Origin: Periplaneta americana
Taxonomy: Eukaryota > Arthropoda > Insecta > Blattodea > Blattidae
Reading direction: 5' to 3'
Length of the DNA stretch: 64,000 nucleotides
Assembly: GCF_040183065.1 (NCBI RefSeq)
Contig: NC_091131.1
Location: 104,560,830 to 104,624,829 of the forward strand
How positions within the stretch are numbered: position 1 is the first letter of the stretch; every line of letters begins with the position of its first letter. Made by a program: the position numbers and the translations under genes. The notes below the pieces were generated by a model that was not told the DNA's origin, did not search any database, and was given only the letters and a program-made list of their open reading frames with translations. This document shows, in pieces, positions 1-12,351 of the stretch.

Positions 1-188
1 CGGCATGCTATCAGGTTGCCGATGTACGGTAGTATAGAGGAGATGAGCGGCCGCCCGGTCTCGTAGTATAAGCAGTTCATGTTAAGAGTTGTGACCGGTC
101 CAAATAGATAGAGCAGCTACAGCTAACGTATACCTATGTAAGCACTTGTTTTTGCATTACTATGGTTGGAATAGTCAAAGCTTAACAT

Positions 189-833
189 TTGTCCAGTGCA
201 GACAAGAATTCAATCAAACATACTACAATGAGAGTGTTGCTGTTCCAAATAATTGCCCCTGGAATACCCTTATCCCCGCTGCCAGTCTTGACCCATTGGG
301 GAACGTGGTTGGATGCTGTTAATTATTATGCAGAACATTACAGCAAAATAATGGAGGTAATTGATGCATTGGATAGCACAGACAGTTCCGCTGTTGCAGC
401 TGTAAAATCATTGCCTTCCGAACAGCTATTGGAAGATATTTTGTTCATTGATTCTAATTTTAAAATCGTGTCCAAAAGCATCACCCTGTTAGAACTGTCT
501 AATCTACAACTCTCAGAAGCCCTTAATATAGTGTATAAAGTATCACAAACCGTTATCCAAAATAACAATTCACTAATTTCAGAAAAAGTGAAATGTAAGT
601 TGAGAAACATTATTACAAAAAATTGTGCCTATTCACAACTTCGTATTAAAAATGATGTACTATCAGGTCACGACAAGACGTCTGATGTTGGTGTACTAAA
701 AAGTAGTGACTTTCCGTTCTTCAAATATGCACGTATTACATCGTGTGTTGTTGAACGTACATATACTCAATATAAAAACTGTTTAAGTGACCATCAGAGG
801 AGGTTACTTTGCAGTCGCTCAAAATGTACGTAA
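189..833 (+). pseudogene. hAT-type transposase C-terminal fragment
   Basis: An open frame of 214 codons. It carries the segment LTHWGTWLDAVNYYAEHY near residues 34-51 and ends with FFKYARITSCVVERTYTQYK near residues 174-193. That is the hAT C-terminal dimerisation pattern in which a 'VER..' motif follows a short helix, as in insect hAT-derived transposases. The N-terminal zinc finger and the catalytic DDE region are absent, so this is a fragment of a longer transposase. The shown ATG is arbitrary because similarity begins after about residue 25. The long uninterrupted frame suggests a fairly young copy or weak selection. A domesticated C-terminal exon is possible but no splice evidence supports it. 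Confidence 0.7.
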
Positions 834-979
834 CTCTTCACTGCAATGCACATATTCAAGGATGATGTGAGTATATTACATTAAATTTTAAGAGTTAATA
901 TATCTCAAGTCAGCTGTATTTGTAGTCGAGGTTCCAGGATGATAGGTCTACTGATTTAATATCCATTTTCAATTAATTC

Positions 980-1145
980 AAAGAACCGTGTCCATAAACG
1001 TCATGTCCGGAATGTCTGTCCACTCAGTATAACGTCCACAAAGGAACGTGTCTACAAGAAACTTTGGTTCATATAGGCTACATTATGTCCAATGGCTTTC
1101 ATTGTCCACGTACATTATCTCCATAAGAATTAATTGTCCACATTA
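980..1145. repeat. iterated GTCCA motif array
   Basis: About nine GTCCA/GTCCG/GTCTA-like words, usually preceded by T or TT, occur in roughly 165 bases at irregular spacing of 12-40 bases. The array lies directly 5' of a FLYWCH/Mutator coding remnant on the same strand. It is probably the subterminal repeat region of that element, comparable to the GTCACC and GGGAAA arrays beside two other FLYWCH remnants in this window. Confidence 0.5.
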
Positions 1146-1315
1146 CATCTTATGTCACAAGATGTCATAGTTCCTTCTGTTCTCTTAGTTTACATTATAA
1201 TGATCCCATTATAGGAAAGTTTCCATGGAAATAAGCATAGAAATAAAACAATTCTCTACTCAAGTTTTCAAATGACCGGTATAGGCCTATATATTAGGTA
1301 TTCCTTAAAAAAAGG

Positions 1316-1790
1316 AAAGAAATTCTTGTTCATGATAGTAAACTCTATCATTAACATTCTAGAACCGAGAATGAAACCAGAATTTGTTGAAAATGTATAA
1401 AGCGAGATAGTTCTAATGTCAATGTGAATGTTGAGGAAGCAATAACCATTTATAAAGTTGGGCGACATGAGCATGAAACTCTGCCCTCTGAAATCCAAGG
1501 ATTAAAACGAAGGACAGGATCAGCCAAATGAAAATTCAATAATTCGTGAAGAAATTCATAATGTACAAGACGAGGCTACACAAGTCTTTCTTCCAGAGAC
1601 ACAAGCTTTATTAAGCATGGTGAATAGACAACAGAACAGACATCGTCCAGTAATGCCTCGCTTTTTAAAAGAAGGCTCTTTAGAAGAGTCATATAACAAA
1701 ACTCTACTCGGCGAGCAATTCTTCCAATATGATTCAGGAGTTGAAGACAACAGGATCTCAATATTTGCGATGAAATGTAAGTGTTCCTTC
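1316..1790 (+). pseudogene. Mutator-like (MULE) transposase N-terminus with FLYWCH finger
   Basis: Frame 1316-1531 reads as a FLYWCH-type zinc finger: EILVHDSKLYH, then stop, then HSRTENETRI, a stop replacing the usual Trp before KCIKRDSSNVNVNV, then KVGRHEHETLPSEIQGLKRR. The H-x-H end motif typical of FLYWCH (HEHE) is visible. A frame change near 1518 leads into DQPNENSIIREEIHNVQDEA and then LLGEQFFQYDSGVEDNRISI. That matches the stretch preceding the catalytic core in insect FLYWCH-Mutator transposases. The catalytic core itself is not recognisable downstream. Two nonsense codons and one frameshift make it a pseudogene. Confidence 0.6.
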
Positions 1791-2845
1791 TACTATAGTC
1801 TATAAGACTTGCACATAGTTTTCCAATGCAGACATTAAGGACTGTCTCTTCCATTTTTGCCAGACATCTCTCGTATATTGTTTAGCTGGCTCTAAAGGCT
1901 GATTACAACTATAAGGAAAATGACAAAGTACGAAATGACGGAAGCTAATGGTCATAGGTACCTTTCGTAAGCCTACCACTGGACCATGCTGAAGACACAT
2001 TTGATAAAATTTCTGATAGTGTAGTGGAATCTGTTCTGGATTTATTATTGTGCATAGAAATAACTTTTATAAAAGAAATACCCCCCCAAAGGTAAAAGGG
2101 AAGTGTCGCTTTGCTTGCCTCCTCATGTCTGGAACGACCATGACCTAGTACTCTATTTCCTGTAATACATCTCTAAGTATTGGCCTAGTTGGACTGTGGC
2201 ATCTATGATCGATAACCTGAAATTAATTAGTTTTTTAAGTTTTTAATATGATATAACGTAACTTTTTTTTTTAGTTAGTAATGCCAAAATATAGAGTAAA
2301 AAGTATTTATTAACACTATTTTACAGCAAAATATATTCCGAATTTACACCAAACATAATCAATATTTCACATTCACTTACTTCAACTCCAGGTTCTTTCA
2401 GTTTTCCACTACTTTCCACGCTTCCATCGCTCCTTCTTGCAACGTTTATTCTTTCAAGTGTCGATGAAACCATCACAGCACCTCTTGAGGACATTTTTAA
2501 TCAAATTACCTACCTACACTTGTATGCAACGATCACAGCACGTGTAAACAGCTGATTTGAGCAGCAACACATGTCTGCCACTGTCGGCTAAGAACACTGC
2601 CATATCTCGAGATGTGGCTGTTTTACGTAAAACTGCCACAACTGAGATGTTGCAGTCTTCTACTATTTGAGTTGTAAAAATTCTATGAGAAAAAAACTAA
2701 ATTACGTGCAGTAGAATACGTTTCGAGTTGTGGTTTTTTTACAAGACACGGGCTTGATCACAGGCATTTATATGCGCAAAATAACTCAAAATTAATGTTT
2801 TTTTACTTGTGGCAGTCTTCCACCAGGGGTGCGATATAATGATTG
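1791..2845. other. no recognisable gene
   Basis: AT-rich DNA with short homopolymers. It may contain the decayed remainder of the Mutator element on its left, but no motif of a catalytic core was found. No RNA gene or clear repeat was seen. Confidence 0.5.
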
Positions 2846-3503
2846 AAGCAATTCACGTGATCAGTTCACGCTAACAAATAACGCTTGAAACAATTCACGT
2901 GATCAGTTCTCAATAATAAACAGATGCAAAGCAAACAGTTGAAAAAAAAATCACATGTTCTGTTCACGCTAACAAACAATGCTTGAAACAATTCATACAT
3001 ATTCAGTTTAAGATAACAAACTGATGTAAACGGTATGCACAGTTGAAATTAATTCAAATGTTTTCTTCACACTAAAAAAAAAATAACGCTTGTAACAATT
3101 TGTATGCTGCCCATTTGAGGCTAGTAAATAAACTAATGTAAAAAGCAAACATGGTTGAAAACAATTCACAATTTCAGTTCATGCCAACAAATTACTGATA
3201 AAAAGCAAGGTTGAGAATAATGCACATGTTCAGTTCGCGTAATAAATTTAACACAAATTTCAAGCAAATGCTTCAGAATAATTCATACCTTGGGTTCAAG
3301 CTCACATGTCCTAATATAAACAGCACACTTTCGACTAAATCAAATGTTCATTTTACGTCAAAAAAAACATATGCAAACACCCGCCAAACAGCAAACTTGT
3401 AAACAATATTAGTATTTTGCTCATGCTAACAAAATAAGCTCACATAAACAGAATACAAACACTCCAAAGCAAATTCACGTGTTCTGCTTACACTAACAAT
3501 TAA
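2846..3503. repeat. degenerate tandem array, unit about 45-65 bp (left part)
   Basis: Around eleven diverged units of a theme roughly TTGAAACAATTCACATG..TTCAGTTCACGCTAACAAA..GATGTAAA..AGCAAAC. Recurrent words are CAATTCA, GTTCA, CTAACAAA and AGCAAAC. Unit starts are irregular because of small indels. The same words resume beyond the hAT insertion at 6178, showing that the array was one block before insertion. Confidence 0.7.
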
Positions 3504-3511
3504 ATTGAACT

Positions 3512-6169
3512 CAGTGGCGGCTGGTGCTTCAACATTTTGTCCGTTTACTTTCTTACTACAAAATATTAGGCCTACCATGCTACAGTCGTAATAATTTGCA
3601 AAAACTCAGCTATTTATGTAGAAAACTGGCTCGTCTCTCCTTACTCCTCGCGAACTTCTCGATGACCCGCTGATTGAAGTCAATAATGCTCAAGATGAAG
3701 TGACGTTCTATTGACAGCATTGCAAGGGCCAACAATCGATTTTCAGACATTGTGCTCCTCAGAAATGTTTTTACTCTTCTGAGAGTAGGAAAACACCTTT
3801 CAGCCACTGAAGTCGTCATAGGGATCGTTAATAAAATTTCTAGTAATTCTGTACACTCGCCGAAAGTTGAACATAAATTGTCTCTGAAAAATTCCATTGG
3901 AGAGACAGCCTGAAATCTTTCTGAATTCGTCAGTGCCATAAATAACAATATTCCTTTCATTTATGAACGGATATTCTCTAATGACACTACAAAGAGACTC
4001 TTCTGGGAAAACATTGTGGAAATCTTCTAATTTATCTGGCCTAAACAAAGTTGATGCTCCTAGATGCCCCTTGAAACTAAACCTGTCCTTTATTTCCCTG
4101 AGGATTACATTACAAATTTCATGTGTTTCTTTGTCTCAACAAGAGACTCGACTCTTCTTTTTGTCATCTCTTCACCGTAACTTTCTGTACAGATATTCTC
4201 TCGATTTTTTTTAATTTTTCTTTCAAATGCCTGAATATGAGTTTCAACTAAATTTGGATTAGTGTCTCATGTTTGAAGTTGATTGAATAATATGTCCACA
4301 CGAGGCATGATTTTATGAAGAAAGGATAACTAATGAATGAAAGTTTCCTCAGACAATACACCCTTGTAGCCAGAAGCTAGAAGAATTGTCTTATCGTTAG
4401 TTATCCGATCTCCTGTTTCAATAACTTCTATACATTCTAGTAATTCAAGTCTGTACTCATATACTGTGTTCACAGATCTGGAAGTCTTTTATCCACAACT
4501 TCGTTTAAAATAGCCATTCTCTGTGGAGAGTTGGAGAAGAAAGTACATATGCCTTGCAAATTAACAAAAAATACCGTAACATTTCTATTAATTGAAGCAG
4601 CATGTAGCATGATTAGATTCAATTGATGTGCATGGCAGTGGATTTAGCCTACTGAGCTGAAGCATACTTCTCCTTTATGATAGCTTGAATCCCACTTTTG
4701 GAACCAGCCATGACAGAGGCACCATCGTATGTTTGTGCTATCACTTTTTCAGGATAGCTCTCAAAATGAAGATCAAGCTCTTCAGTAATACATGTAGCTA
4801 ATGATGCAGCATTTTGGCCTTCAGGGTTAACACATTTCCAGAATCTTTCAAGTGATTTTGAATTTACCAAATATCTGAATATAATAACCATCTGATATTT
4901 CGATGACACATCTCTAGTTTCGTCAGCAATGACGGCCAGGAAATCAGATTCTTGCAACTCTTTAAAAATCTCTTCTTGACAAACTTCTAGCATGCATTGC
5001 AGAAGTTCGTTCTGTATTGTTTTGGAAGTGCCTTTAAATACAGTTGCTTTCATGGCACTATCCAACTCGGCACTGAAATTTACGAGTCCCCGAAATATTC
5101 CGGGATTATCCGGCATATCGGACCCATCGTGACCTCTTAAGGCTAGCTCAAAAGCGCCACAAAACCGTATACAGTTAATTATTATATTAAGCACGTATCT
5201 GTTTTGGGTCACTTGTTCATTGTGGGATTCTATGGAACGTCTATAGACGTTATCCACTTGCTATGCTATACTGGCATTGCCGAACATGGCTAACTTCAGG
5301 CCATTTTTCTTGTGAGCCTTCGTGTTTTTAGAGCGATCCTGGAGATGCTGGATGTCACCAACCTTTGTCCACGCCTCTTCTCCTCCGAACAAAACACAAG
5401 GAAAACAGAACACTTCAGTCACATAACCACTGAAACTTCTCGTACGCGTCAGAATTGAATTTTCTGTTAAACGACCCGGTTTTGGTTTTAACGCACTGCG
5501 AAATTTCAAGGTTCGGAGGCGATCTACCACAACGCTTAATCTCACATTTGTCTTCTAAGTTGCGCAATGAAAATGGATGTTCTATTAAAGACTGAATTGT
5601 ATTCGTCTTAACTAGAGTCTATTTAATATAGTAGAATAACACAAACACAATTTATTAAAACAGTTTCTTACGCGCCACCACGTCCTCTCAACCAACTCGA
5701 CTCAAGTAACTGCTGTGAAACGGAAAGCAAAAACACCAATAAATACAAGCTCACCCTCTACCCTAAGAAAAACTTGTTTTCGCGCCAAACTGCAGTCGAA
5801 GGGCGGGCATTTCTGTGACTCATTCATTGTCACTCTTCAGTAACTCTGTGAGCTACTTCCATCTGTTTCCATTTTCAAAGCTCGTTTACCTCCCTGTTCG
5901 TTTATCAACAACTTAAAATCCACACTGGACAACATCCCTCTCATCCCCTCGCCTCGAAGAGATGCCCAAGATAAAGCCAGTCTCCTAAATACAGTCGTTT
6001 ACTTTGGCAAGTCAACGATGAGGCTCCTACAAACGATTATAGTTGGATGAGAAACTTACTATAGCTGATCATACCAATCGTGTACTTTTAACTTGTATTT
6101 TAAACCAAAATATCCGTAAATTTTTTAGGTGTAGCGCAAACTTGCTACAGCCTTAAAGAGCCGCGCCTG
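3512..6169 (-). mobile_element. hAT transposon (ZMYM1-like), complete ends with 8-bp target duplication
   Basis: The element is bounded by imperfect terminal inverted repeats, CAGTGGCGGCT at the left and CAGGCGCGGCT (reverse complement of the right end), 9 of 11 matching. It is flanked by an exact 8-bp duplication ATTGAACT at 3504-3511 and 6170-6177. Length is 2658 bp. It inserted into the degenerate tandem array that continues on both sides. The transposase remnant on the minus strand fills most of the interior. Exact ends and target duplication with a broken coding region indicate a transposition event followed by decay in place. Confidence 0.9.
3610..5545 (-). pseudogene. ZMYM1-like hAT transposase, frameshifted
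   Basis: Reading right to left: 5545-5261 holds a TTF-type zinc finger (CFPCVLFGGEEAW and downstream His residues). 5257-4649 is a DUF4371-type RNase-H-fold section, with FLAVIADETRDVSSKYQM containing a catalytic-type Asp, and AQTYDGASVMAG. 4048-3800 and 3960-3610 overlap in different frames and carry the C-terminal hAT dimerisation domain (LTIPMTTSVAERCFPTLRRV). At least two frame changes and a decayed middle (about 4050-4648) disrupt it. It is enclosed by the TIRs and target duplication of the element. Confidence 0.85.
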
Positions 6170-6177
6170 ATTGAACT

Positions 6178-6420
6178 ATACTACAAATAAGCTTGAAAAT
6201 AATTCATATCACGCTTATATGTACAAAGCAAATCTAAGCAACATTCGACATGTTGACTCCACTCACAAAATAAACACACTGATGCGAACAACAAACAAGC
6301 TTGAAAAGAACTCAGATGGTGTTCAATTCACCCTACTAAATAATAAGAAAAAAAACATGCTTGTATAAAACACAATTTCGCAATAGCACCAATAACAGAA
6401 TAGAGTTTTTAAGAGCAGGA
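6178..6420. repeat. degenerate tandem array (right part)
   Basis: Words AAGCTTGAAAA, AATTCA, AGCAAAT and CAAAATAAAC repeat here as they do at 2846-3503. This is the continuation of the array split by the hAT element. Confidence 0.6.
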
Positions 6421-7940
6421 ACAAATGGCATCATGGCATGTATTAAAAACAATAATTTAATACATTATAATGAATGTGAAGCAATAAGAAAAGAAAGATA
6501 TATGAGACAGAAAGAACATGCTAATTTGGGGGAAAGGGTGTTAGAGATAGTCTGGCACCTCTTATATCAGAGCTGCTTAGTGTTTGCTACCGAAAATGAG
6601 GATACTTATTTATCCGTGTAGGGTTCAATTCGTACCTATTTCCTTTCTGCATACCTACTACTGTGCTAATGTCTGTCTGAGTGTTATGTCGCAGGATCAT
6701 CGAAAGGGGCGAAATCACGTTGACAGTTACTTAACGGGGCCCTTTTCTTTAAGTTATTTTAAACAGATATATTATGTAGATGTTCATTTCCGAATAGCAA
6801 ATGTTTGCAGGAAATAGATAAGACAGCCCAGCCACAAGTCTTTACAGATGACAGCACTAGGGGAAACCAAGATGCAACGGACCATACACAGAAGTGATCA
6901 AATCTATTACTACTACAACCAGATGCAACAGCACCCTATCTGCTAAAACATACCTAATGCACAAAATGAAAATATGTCCATTAAATTATATTTAAACCAC
7001 ATACATGAAAGCAAAATAACTACTAATCACTTATGTAATTACAAATTACAGTGGCAATACAACTTTGCTCAATTAAGTCTTTTTATGCATCATGTGAATG
7101 ATATAAAACTGGAGTGACAGCAAAGGAAACAGAAGAAAATGTGCCTATCGAAGTTATCTTTGGCCACCAAATATTCCTCTTCAGCTTTGCCAAGATATGA
7201 ACCTATGTGGGAAACTGCAATCCATGCTGCTGGTGCACCTACAAAACACATGTAAAATACACTGTCCTTGTCTGACATGAATCATGAAAATATTATAGGT
7301 TAGCTGTTCTCATTCTGTTAAGTTGCCAACTTTGTGGACAGATGTCTCTAGGGACCAACATATCAACTGAGACTGCAGTACAATAACAGTGAAATCATGG
7401 ATGCATTTGCCTGGCAAAACTGAAAACAAAGTGTAAAATACGAAGACGAACGCAATAAGCCAACGGACTGCAGGATATCTGGAAATGAATAGTGGATGGA
7501 CCTTCAAAAAAAGATCCACTGTTGAAGACTTTCCTGAATGTACATTTACCAAGAGAGAGGAAAAAGTTACTTCCTAACGCAGAGCAAGGTCATTTGTAGG
7601 AGAAAGGCAACTACAACTACGTCAGGAATGCATACAAGCCCAACAGCCTTTTTGAACACTTCTGTTACCTTGGTAAGTACTTTGACAGTACCGGTATCCA
7701 ATATTTATGCTACTCTTTATAATGTATCTGGAAACCATTACACAACACTCCACAGAGATGTACTGACTAAATCTCAACTACACTCATTTCAATAAAACCC
7801 ATGTGAAAAGACAAATAACTCAAGGAAGTAGAAGCCGTTATCTAAAATGGTTGTACGGGGCCTGGACAGATGTAACCATTAGAATAACCAAGGTAAGAAG
7901 AGCCTTTGCGTGTCTCCATTCAATACATTAGTAAAAAAAA
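6421..7940. other. no recognisable gene
   Basis: Several frames of 60-85 codons on both strands show no domain, no coherent splice structure and no repeat signature. Confidence 0.45.
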
Positions 7941-7944
7941 AAGT

Positions 7945-8292
7945 AAATCCGTGGCGCTACAGCCCATGAAGGGCCAAGACCGACCAGTCATCTGCTGGCC
8001 TCATGTCCACATGCTGAAGCAGAGGTGGACAATCATCCAACCAGAATGGAGGTATCATGTGGTTAGCACGATGATCCCCCCCAGTCGTTATAGCTGGTTT
8101 GCGAAACCGGATTTTCGCTACCTATCATAGCTCCCAAAGTGCATCACGATGCTGGGTGGACACTGGTCCCATACATTGGCTGAAATTTCATGAGAAAATT
8201 TCTTCCCCTATAGGGACTCGAAGCAGCGCGCATTCTGTAACACGAGCCCTAGGCAGGATGCTTTAGACCACGACACCAGAGCATGGGACTCA
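7945..8292 (-). mobile_element. tRNA-headed SINE, minus strand
   Basis: Read on the minus strand, the right end gives a tRNA-like head: an A-box-like TGGTCTAAAGCATCC followed about 40 bases later by a B-box-like CTTCGAGTCC. A roughly 250-bp body follows to about 7945. From memory, related repeats are abundant in Blattodea. It has diverged from a canonical B box (GGTTCGANTCC), so the copy is old. Confidence 0.65.
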
Positions 8293-8339
8293 ATATGACA
8301 ATACAACCAGATAAGCATTAAGGCCAAATTGCAAATTTT

Positions 8340-9013
8340 CAACATAATAGTACATTATGCAACGAGCCTATAATGGTAGTAATTAAGACACGAGGATGTT
8401 TATGAAACGAGCGTCTTAATTACCATTATAGGCAAGTTTCATACGACTTTTTATGCTCGACCATATTTCTAACTTGAAATTATTCGTAAGTATTCATGTT
8501 ATTCTTATCTGACTGGGGAGCGGAACTGACCTTGTGCAATATCTCGTAAATTGTGAGATGTGCGCAGACGCGAAAGTATTGATTTTTTCCGAAGAACAAA
8601 TGTCATTGACCTTGATATAATCTAGAGAGTAAAATAAAGATTAATCTTGATATAACCTTGAAATTGATTTAGACATTGAAAAACGAGATGACACATTGAA
8701 TTTATCTGAATATTATTTACAATTAACGCTAATTATTATAGTAACAGACCATAACCTTCTGCGACAGTATTGGATTTCCAGCCTCCATGACATTTCGCTA
8801 GTTGTCTTTCAATTGCATATCCGAGAATAATTGATACTTGCGCTTTCATATTGCTACAATGGTGTGTTCTGATTGGTGGAACACCTGAACTTTAATGAAT
8901 AGGTGTACTTTTAGTACAGTTTTATGTTCAACTGTGTAAGCAAGTTTTAATCCTGGTTGAGTGTAAGAGAAGGCCTTACAGCCTTAACTCTGCCAGGTTA
9001 AATAAAGCCATTA

Positions 9014-9056
<43 letters not shown>

Positions 9057-9125
9057 TTTAATGAGGTCCATTAAAGGGCTGCTACCAGGTGTATAATTAC
9101 TACAGTTCGGCATGGTCGAGCATAA
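8340..9125. mobile_element. possible MITE with hairpin and outer inverted repeat
   Basis: A strong hairpin lies at 8366-8433: the arm GCCTATAATGGTAGTAATTA pairs with TAATTACCATTATAGGC, with one 3-base bulge. Further in, TTATGCTCGACCAT near 8450 is the exact inverse of ATGGTCGAGCATAA near 9112. Together these suggest one non-autonomous element with complex ends. I could not define a target duplication, so the boundaries are approximate. Confidence 0.4.
8937..9056 (+). mobile_element. LINE 3' tail with (ATT)n
   Basis: The segment GGTTGAGTGTAAGAGAAGGC..CTTAACTCTGCCAGGTTAAATAAA is followed by about 40 bases of ATT repeats. This is the look of a non-LTR retrotransposon 3' UTR and tail. No coding sequence accompanies it, so the copy is severely 5' truncated. 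It sits inside the possible MITE. Confidence 0.5.
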
Positions 9126-9954
9126 ACATCATTGATATTGTCGGATATTATAAAATAGGATGCTTCAGACTTCTGTCAACTGATGCTTGTAGAATATTCT
9201 ACGTATTTGTTGGCCAAATAACTGCATATCTAAGGTGCAACTTCATTGGTGGTACCACCAATGGCCTGTGGACTGGAGATTCGGGGGAGAAATGAAGCTG
9301 GCTTGTACACACATTCCAAAAAGAGAGATATCTACATGAAACCTGAAGATGAGGACAACTGAGAGGAACATGGTAACTAAGCCTGAGAGAGGAAACAGCA
9401 AACTGACTAAATGCTCATATGGGAAAAGGTCCAGGTAATGGCAGGTAGTCAGGACGGGTGGTGGAGGTCCTTAATTCTCGAATTATGTGCTTCTGGAGCA
9501 TTGTTATTGTAATGAGCAGTATCCCTGATCACATATAACACATTGACTAGCCTAATGCACTTTCGAGACAATTTTTTATCAATTTCACTATGCTCCCATC
9601 TAGCAACTGCAAAAGAAGTTACGTTATAACCCTGATGAAATTGCATGGAGTAATAGTTTGCAATAGTACTTCCATCTAGTGCTCGTTACCAAAAAATTCA
9701 TTTTCGACAGTGGAGATCCTAGTGGTTGTTCTCTTTTATATGTTGCCATTGCAACATGATTCCATATGTGATCAAGGATAGTACAGAATACAATTGATTA
9801 GATTAAATCTAGTGGTAGGTTAGGTAGTCCTAAAACACTTCAGCCTAACTCATTTTATAACGAAAGATTCATAACACCATGATCCAATTTTCCACACTTT
9901 AACGAAATGCAGAAGTCAGAACCTTTGTAACAATGTTATGATACTATTTTTATA
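9126..9954. other. no recognisable gene
   Basis: No ORF with domain character, repeat or RNA gene was seen. Confidence 0.45.
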
Positions 9955-9956
9955 TA

Positions 9957-10638
9957 CAGGGCTACTACAAACGAATCATTCGTTTTCAAACTGCTATATT
10001 CTCCAAAGTATTACTTGTACAACAATGAGTGATACATCAAAAGAATCGGAAACGCACCTGGTTTGCATTGTGTACACCAGTTGGCAACACGAGTGTAGTG
10101 CCTGCACAAAATGGTGACAAAATAAGAAAAGAGTTTTTGTGTGTTGGAATATGCGAGATGTACGTCTGTTATAACAGTGCAACGTGCATTCAGACGAAAA
10201 TATGGACACGAACTGCCATGTAAACAGAATATTTTGCAGTGGTATAAGCAATTCAAGGGCGTGTTGGTGCAGATGACCAAGCTCTGTTCCCTAGGCCCCC
10301 TAGGTCACCGACCTAACGCCATGTGACTTCTACCTTTGGAGGTACATTAAGGACCGCGTCTACGTACCTCCACTGCCACAAACACTGGTACAGCTGAGGG
10401 AGCGCATCAATAATGCAGTAATGGCCATTGAAAGGACGCTACACAATGTGTGGAACGAACTGGACTACCGCCTGGATGTATGTCGTGTCACCCGAGGGGC
10501 ACACATAGAACATTTGTAGAATGTGAGAATAAATGTGTTGTGTGTATGGTTCTTTTGATATATCACTAATTGTTGTACGAGTAATACTTTGGAAAATATA
10601 GCAGTTTGAAAATGAATGATTCTTTTGTAGTAGCCCTG
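9957..10638 (+). mobile_element. Internally deleted mariner-like element with 91-bp TIRs
   Basis: The left 91 bp (9957-10047) and the right 91 bp (10548-10638, inverted) match at about 84 of 91 positions. Both start CAGGGCTACTACAAA and carry TTTTCAAACTGCTATATT further in. TA dinucleotides flank the element at 9955-9956 and 10639-10640, the Tc1/mariner target. At 682 bp it is about half the length of an autonomous element. The interior fuses the transposase N-terminus to its C-terminus. Confidence 0.92.
10144..10519 (+). pseudogene. DUF4817-type mariner transposase, N- and C-termini only
   Basis: 10144-10270 encodes YARCTSVITVQRAFRRKYG and then ILQWYKQFKG, the helix-turn-helix N-terminal pattern called DUF4817 in insect mariner-like transposases. 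10310-10519 encodes DLTPCDFYLWRYIKDRVY through NELDYRLDVCRVTRGAHIEHL with a natural TAG stop, the C-terminus containing the last catalytic-type Asp. The roughly 200 central residues with the first two catalytic Asp positions are missing, and the two parts are in different frames. It lies wholly within the TIR element. Confidence 0.8.
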
Positions 10639-10639
10639 T

Positions 10640-12270
10640 ATAAGTAATTAGAGTATCCAATACTACAGCAATGTCAAAAGTCCTGCAGAGACATCTGTCT
10701 GTAAAGAAAGAAACTTAGGTGTGAAAATGGTAATGATAATTTTGCTTGATGGTGTCTCATTCAGGTGCAAGATTCTTTTATACACCCTAAATCTATGACT
10801 TGGGTTTTGACTTTAGTTCCCTTTCAAAGGAAGGGATATTAATGATTTTATTGCCTATACAAATCCTTTGCTCTCTCCAAGATTGGAAACTGTGAACATT
10901 ACATCTACGGTACCAGTCAGAGGTCTGCATCGGACGTTTTCGCTCGAGCGTCAAGTAGTTCATAGCATAATCCGATAGGTAGCGCACATGCATGATGGGT
11001 AAAATTGTCGCGAGCGATAAATCCTCAAACAGTGTAAGCCGAGCGTTAGACATTCATTCTTGTTACAGTGATGAACTGTGTAGTAACATCATAGATGTTT
11101 ATCATTTCAAAACTTTGCAGTGTTTAACTAACCTCTCCATAGTACAACTACAAAACTTGCTTTAAAATGTAATATAAATGTTGTAGGTAAATGTTTTTTT
11201 TTCCCCCCACACAGGAGTTATTTTGTTTTTGCCACATCTGATAGATGTTATTGGATGTAAATGTAATTATTATAAACGGAGAACACAATCACGATAATGC
11301 AAGAACCGTATCAAGTTTTCTAGTAATAATAATAATCTCTAATAATTAGTGCATCAATCTTTGCGTCTGTAACAGTTGTGCAGCATGATTATTCGTTTTG
11401 TTATATTTTCTGTGACGTTATCTCTGTACTAATATTGTTATTAATCTACTGCTATATCAATAATATTTTGTAAAACGTTTATAAATTGTCGCAGTATATA
11501 GGCGGAACACTATATATGGACCTATCATATTATATATGTGGTAAATCAAATATTGAATAATTATTAATTAGCAATAATAACTGTATATCGAAGTTTTTCA
11601 CATTATTTTATTTATAACTTCATGTTCCTGTTTTGGTACGTTCCATTAGACTGTTCCACTAAACATTTGTCATAAATGCAGAAAATAAAGCCTTACTTTT
11701 ATCGTGTGAGCAAAACATATCTGTATCTTATCTGTCGCCTTCCATACAAGATAAGACATGTCGGTGAGATGACCTTGTACCGTGCTTCTATTTATTACGA
11801 GCGCATCACGACTGATCTTACCTCACTTAAGGGTACGACATTCGACCGAGTTCAAGCGAGCGATTTAACTCCAATGCAGCACTCTGGTACCAGTTAACCA
11901 CTAGATCACTGAGGACAATGAAGTCAAATTATGTCACTCCAATCATTTTCAAGCTATTTATTTTCCTACAAATATGACATAAAATATGAACTCATATGGA
12001 TGGAAAACATTACGCATAGGATGTCAACTCCTATATAAATGAAACAATTTAATCAACACTTGAGTAAGCTTCATACAAACCAATAAAATATGCATTGTCC
12101 TGCATAGGTCAATGGTAATTATGCTCAATTGTTCATTAAACAATGTAAAGCAATAAATCTAAGAGACAGAAGACAGGTACTCAGTTATCAGTTTTGTTAC
12201 TCCTCTTTTTTTTTTTGGCAGTGATACCTTGTATAATTACTATTATTTACAAAATAGGTGTGTTAAATAC
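10640..12270. other. gene-free DNA; one diverged dispersed repeat at about 10740-10855
   Basis: The piece at 10740-10855 (GGTGTCTCATTCAGGTGCAA, then AAATCTATGACTTGGG, then CTTTCAAAGGAAGG) has a diverged partner at 18280-18395 (GCCATAAATCTACGACATAC, CTCTCCAAAGGAAATC). The rest shows nothing recognisable. Confidence 0.45.
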
Positions 12271-12287
12271 ACTGTTCCATTTGACCT

Positions 12288-12293
12288 TTTATT
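12288..12293 (-). terminator. AATAAA polyadenylation signal
   Basis: A canonical AATAAA hexamer on the minus strand begins 58 bases beyond the TGA stop (12354-12352) of the zinc-finger gene. It is the first such signal after the stop. Confidence 0.55.
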
Positions 12294-12351
12294 CCATAAA
12301 ATATTTACTCCTTATCTATATGTACAGAGGTGAAATTTGTAGGAACTTGAC

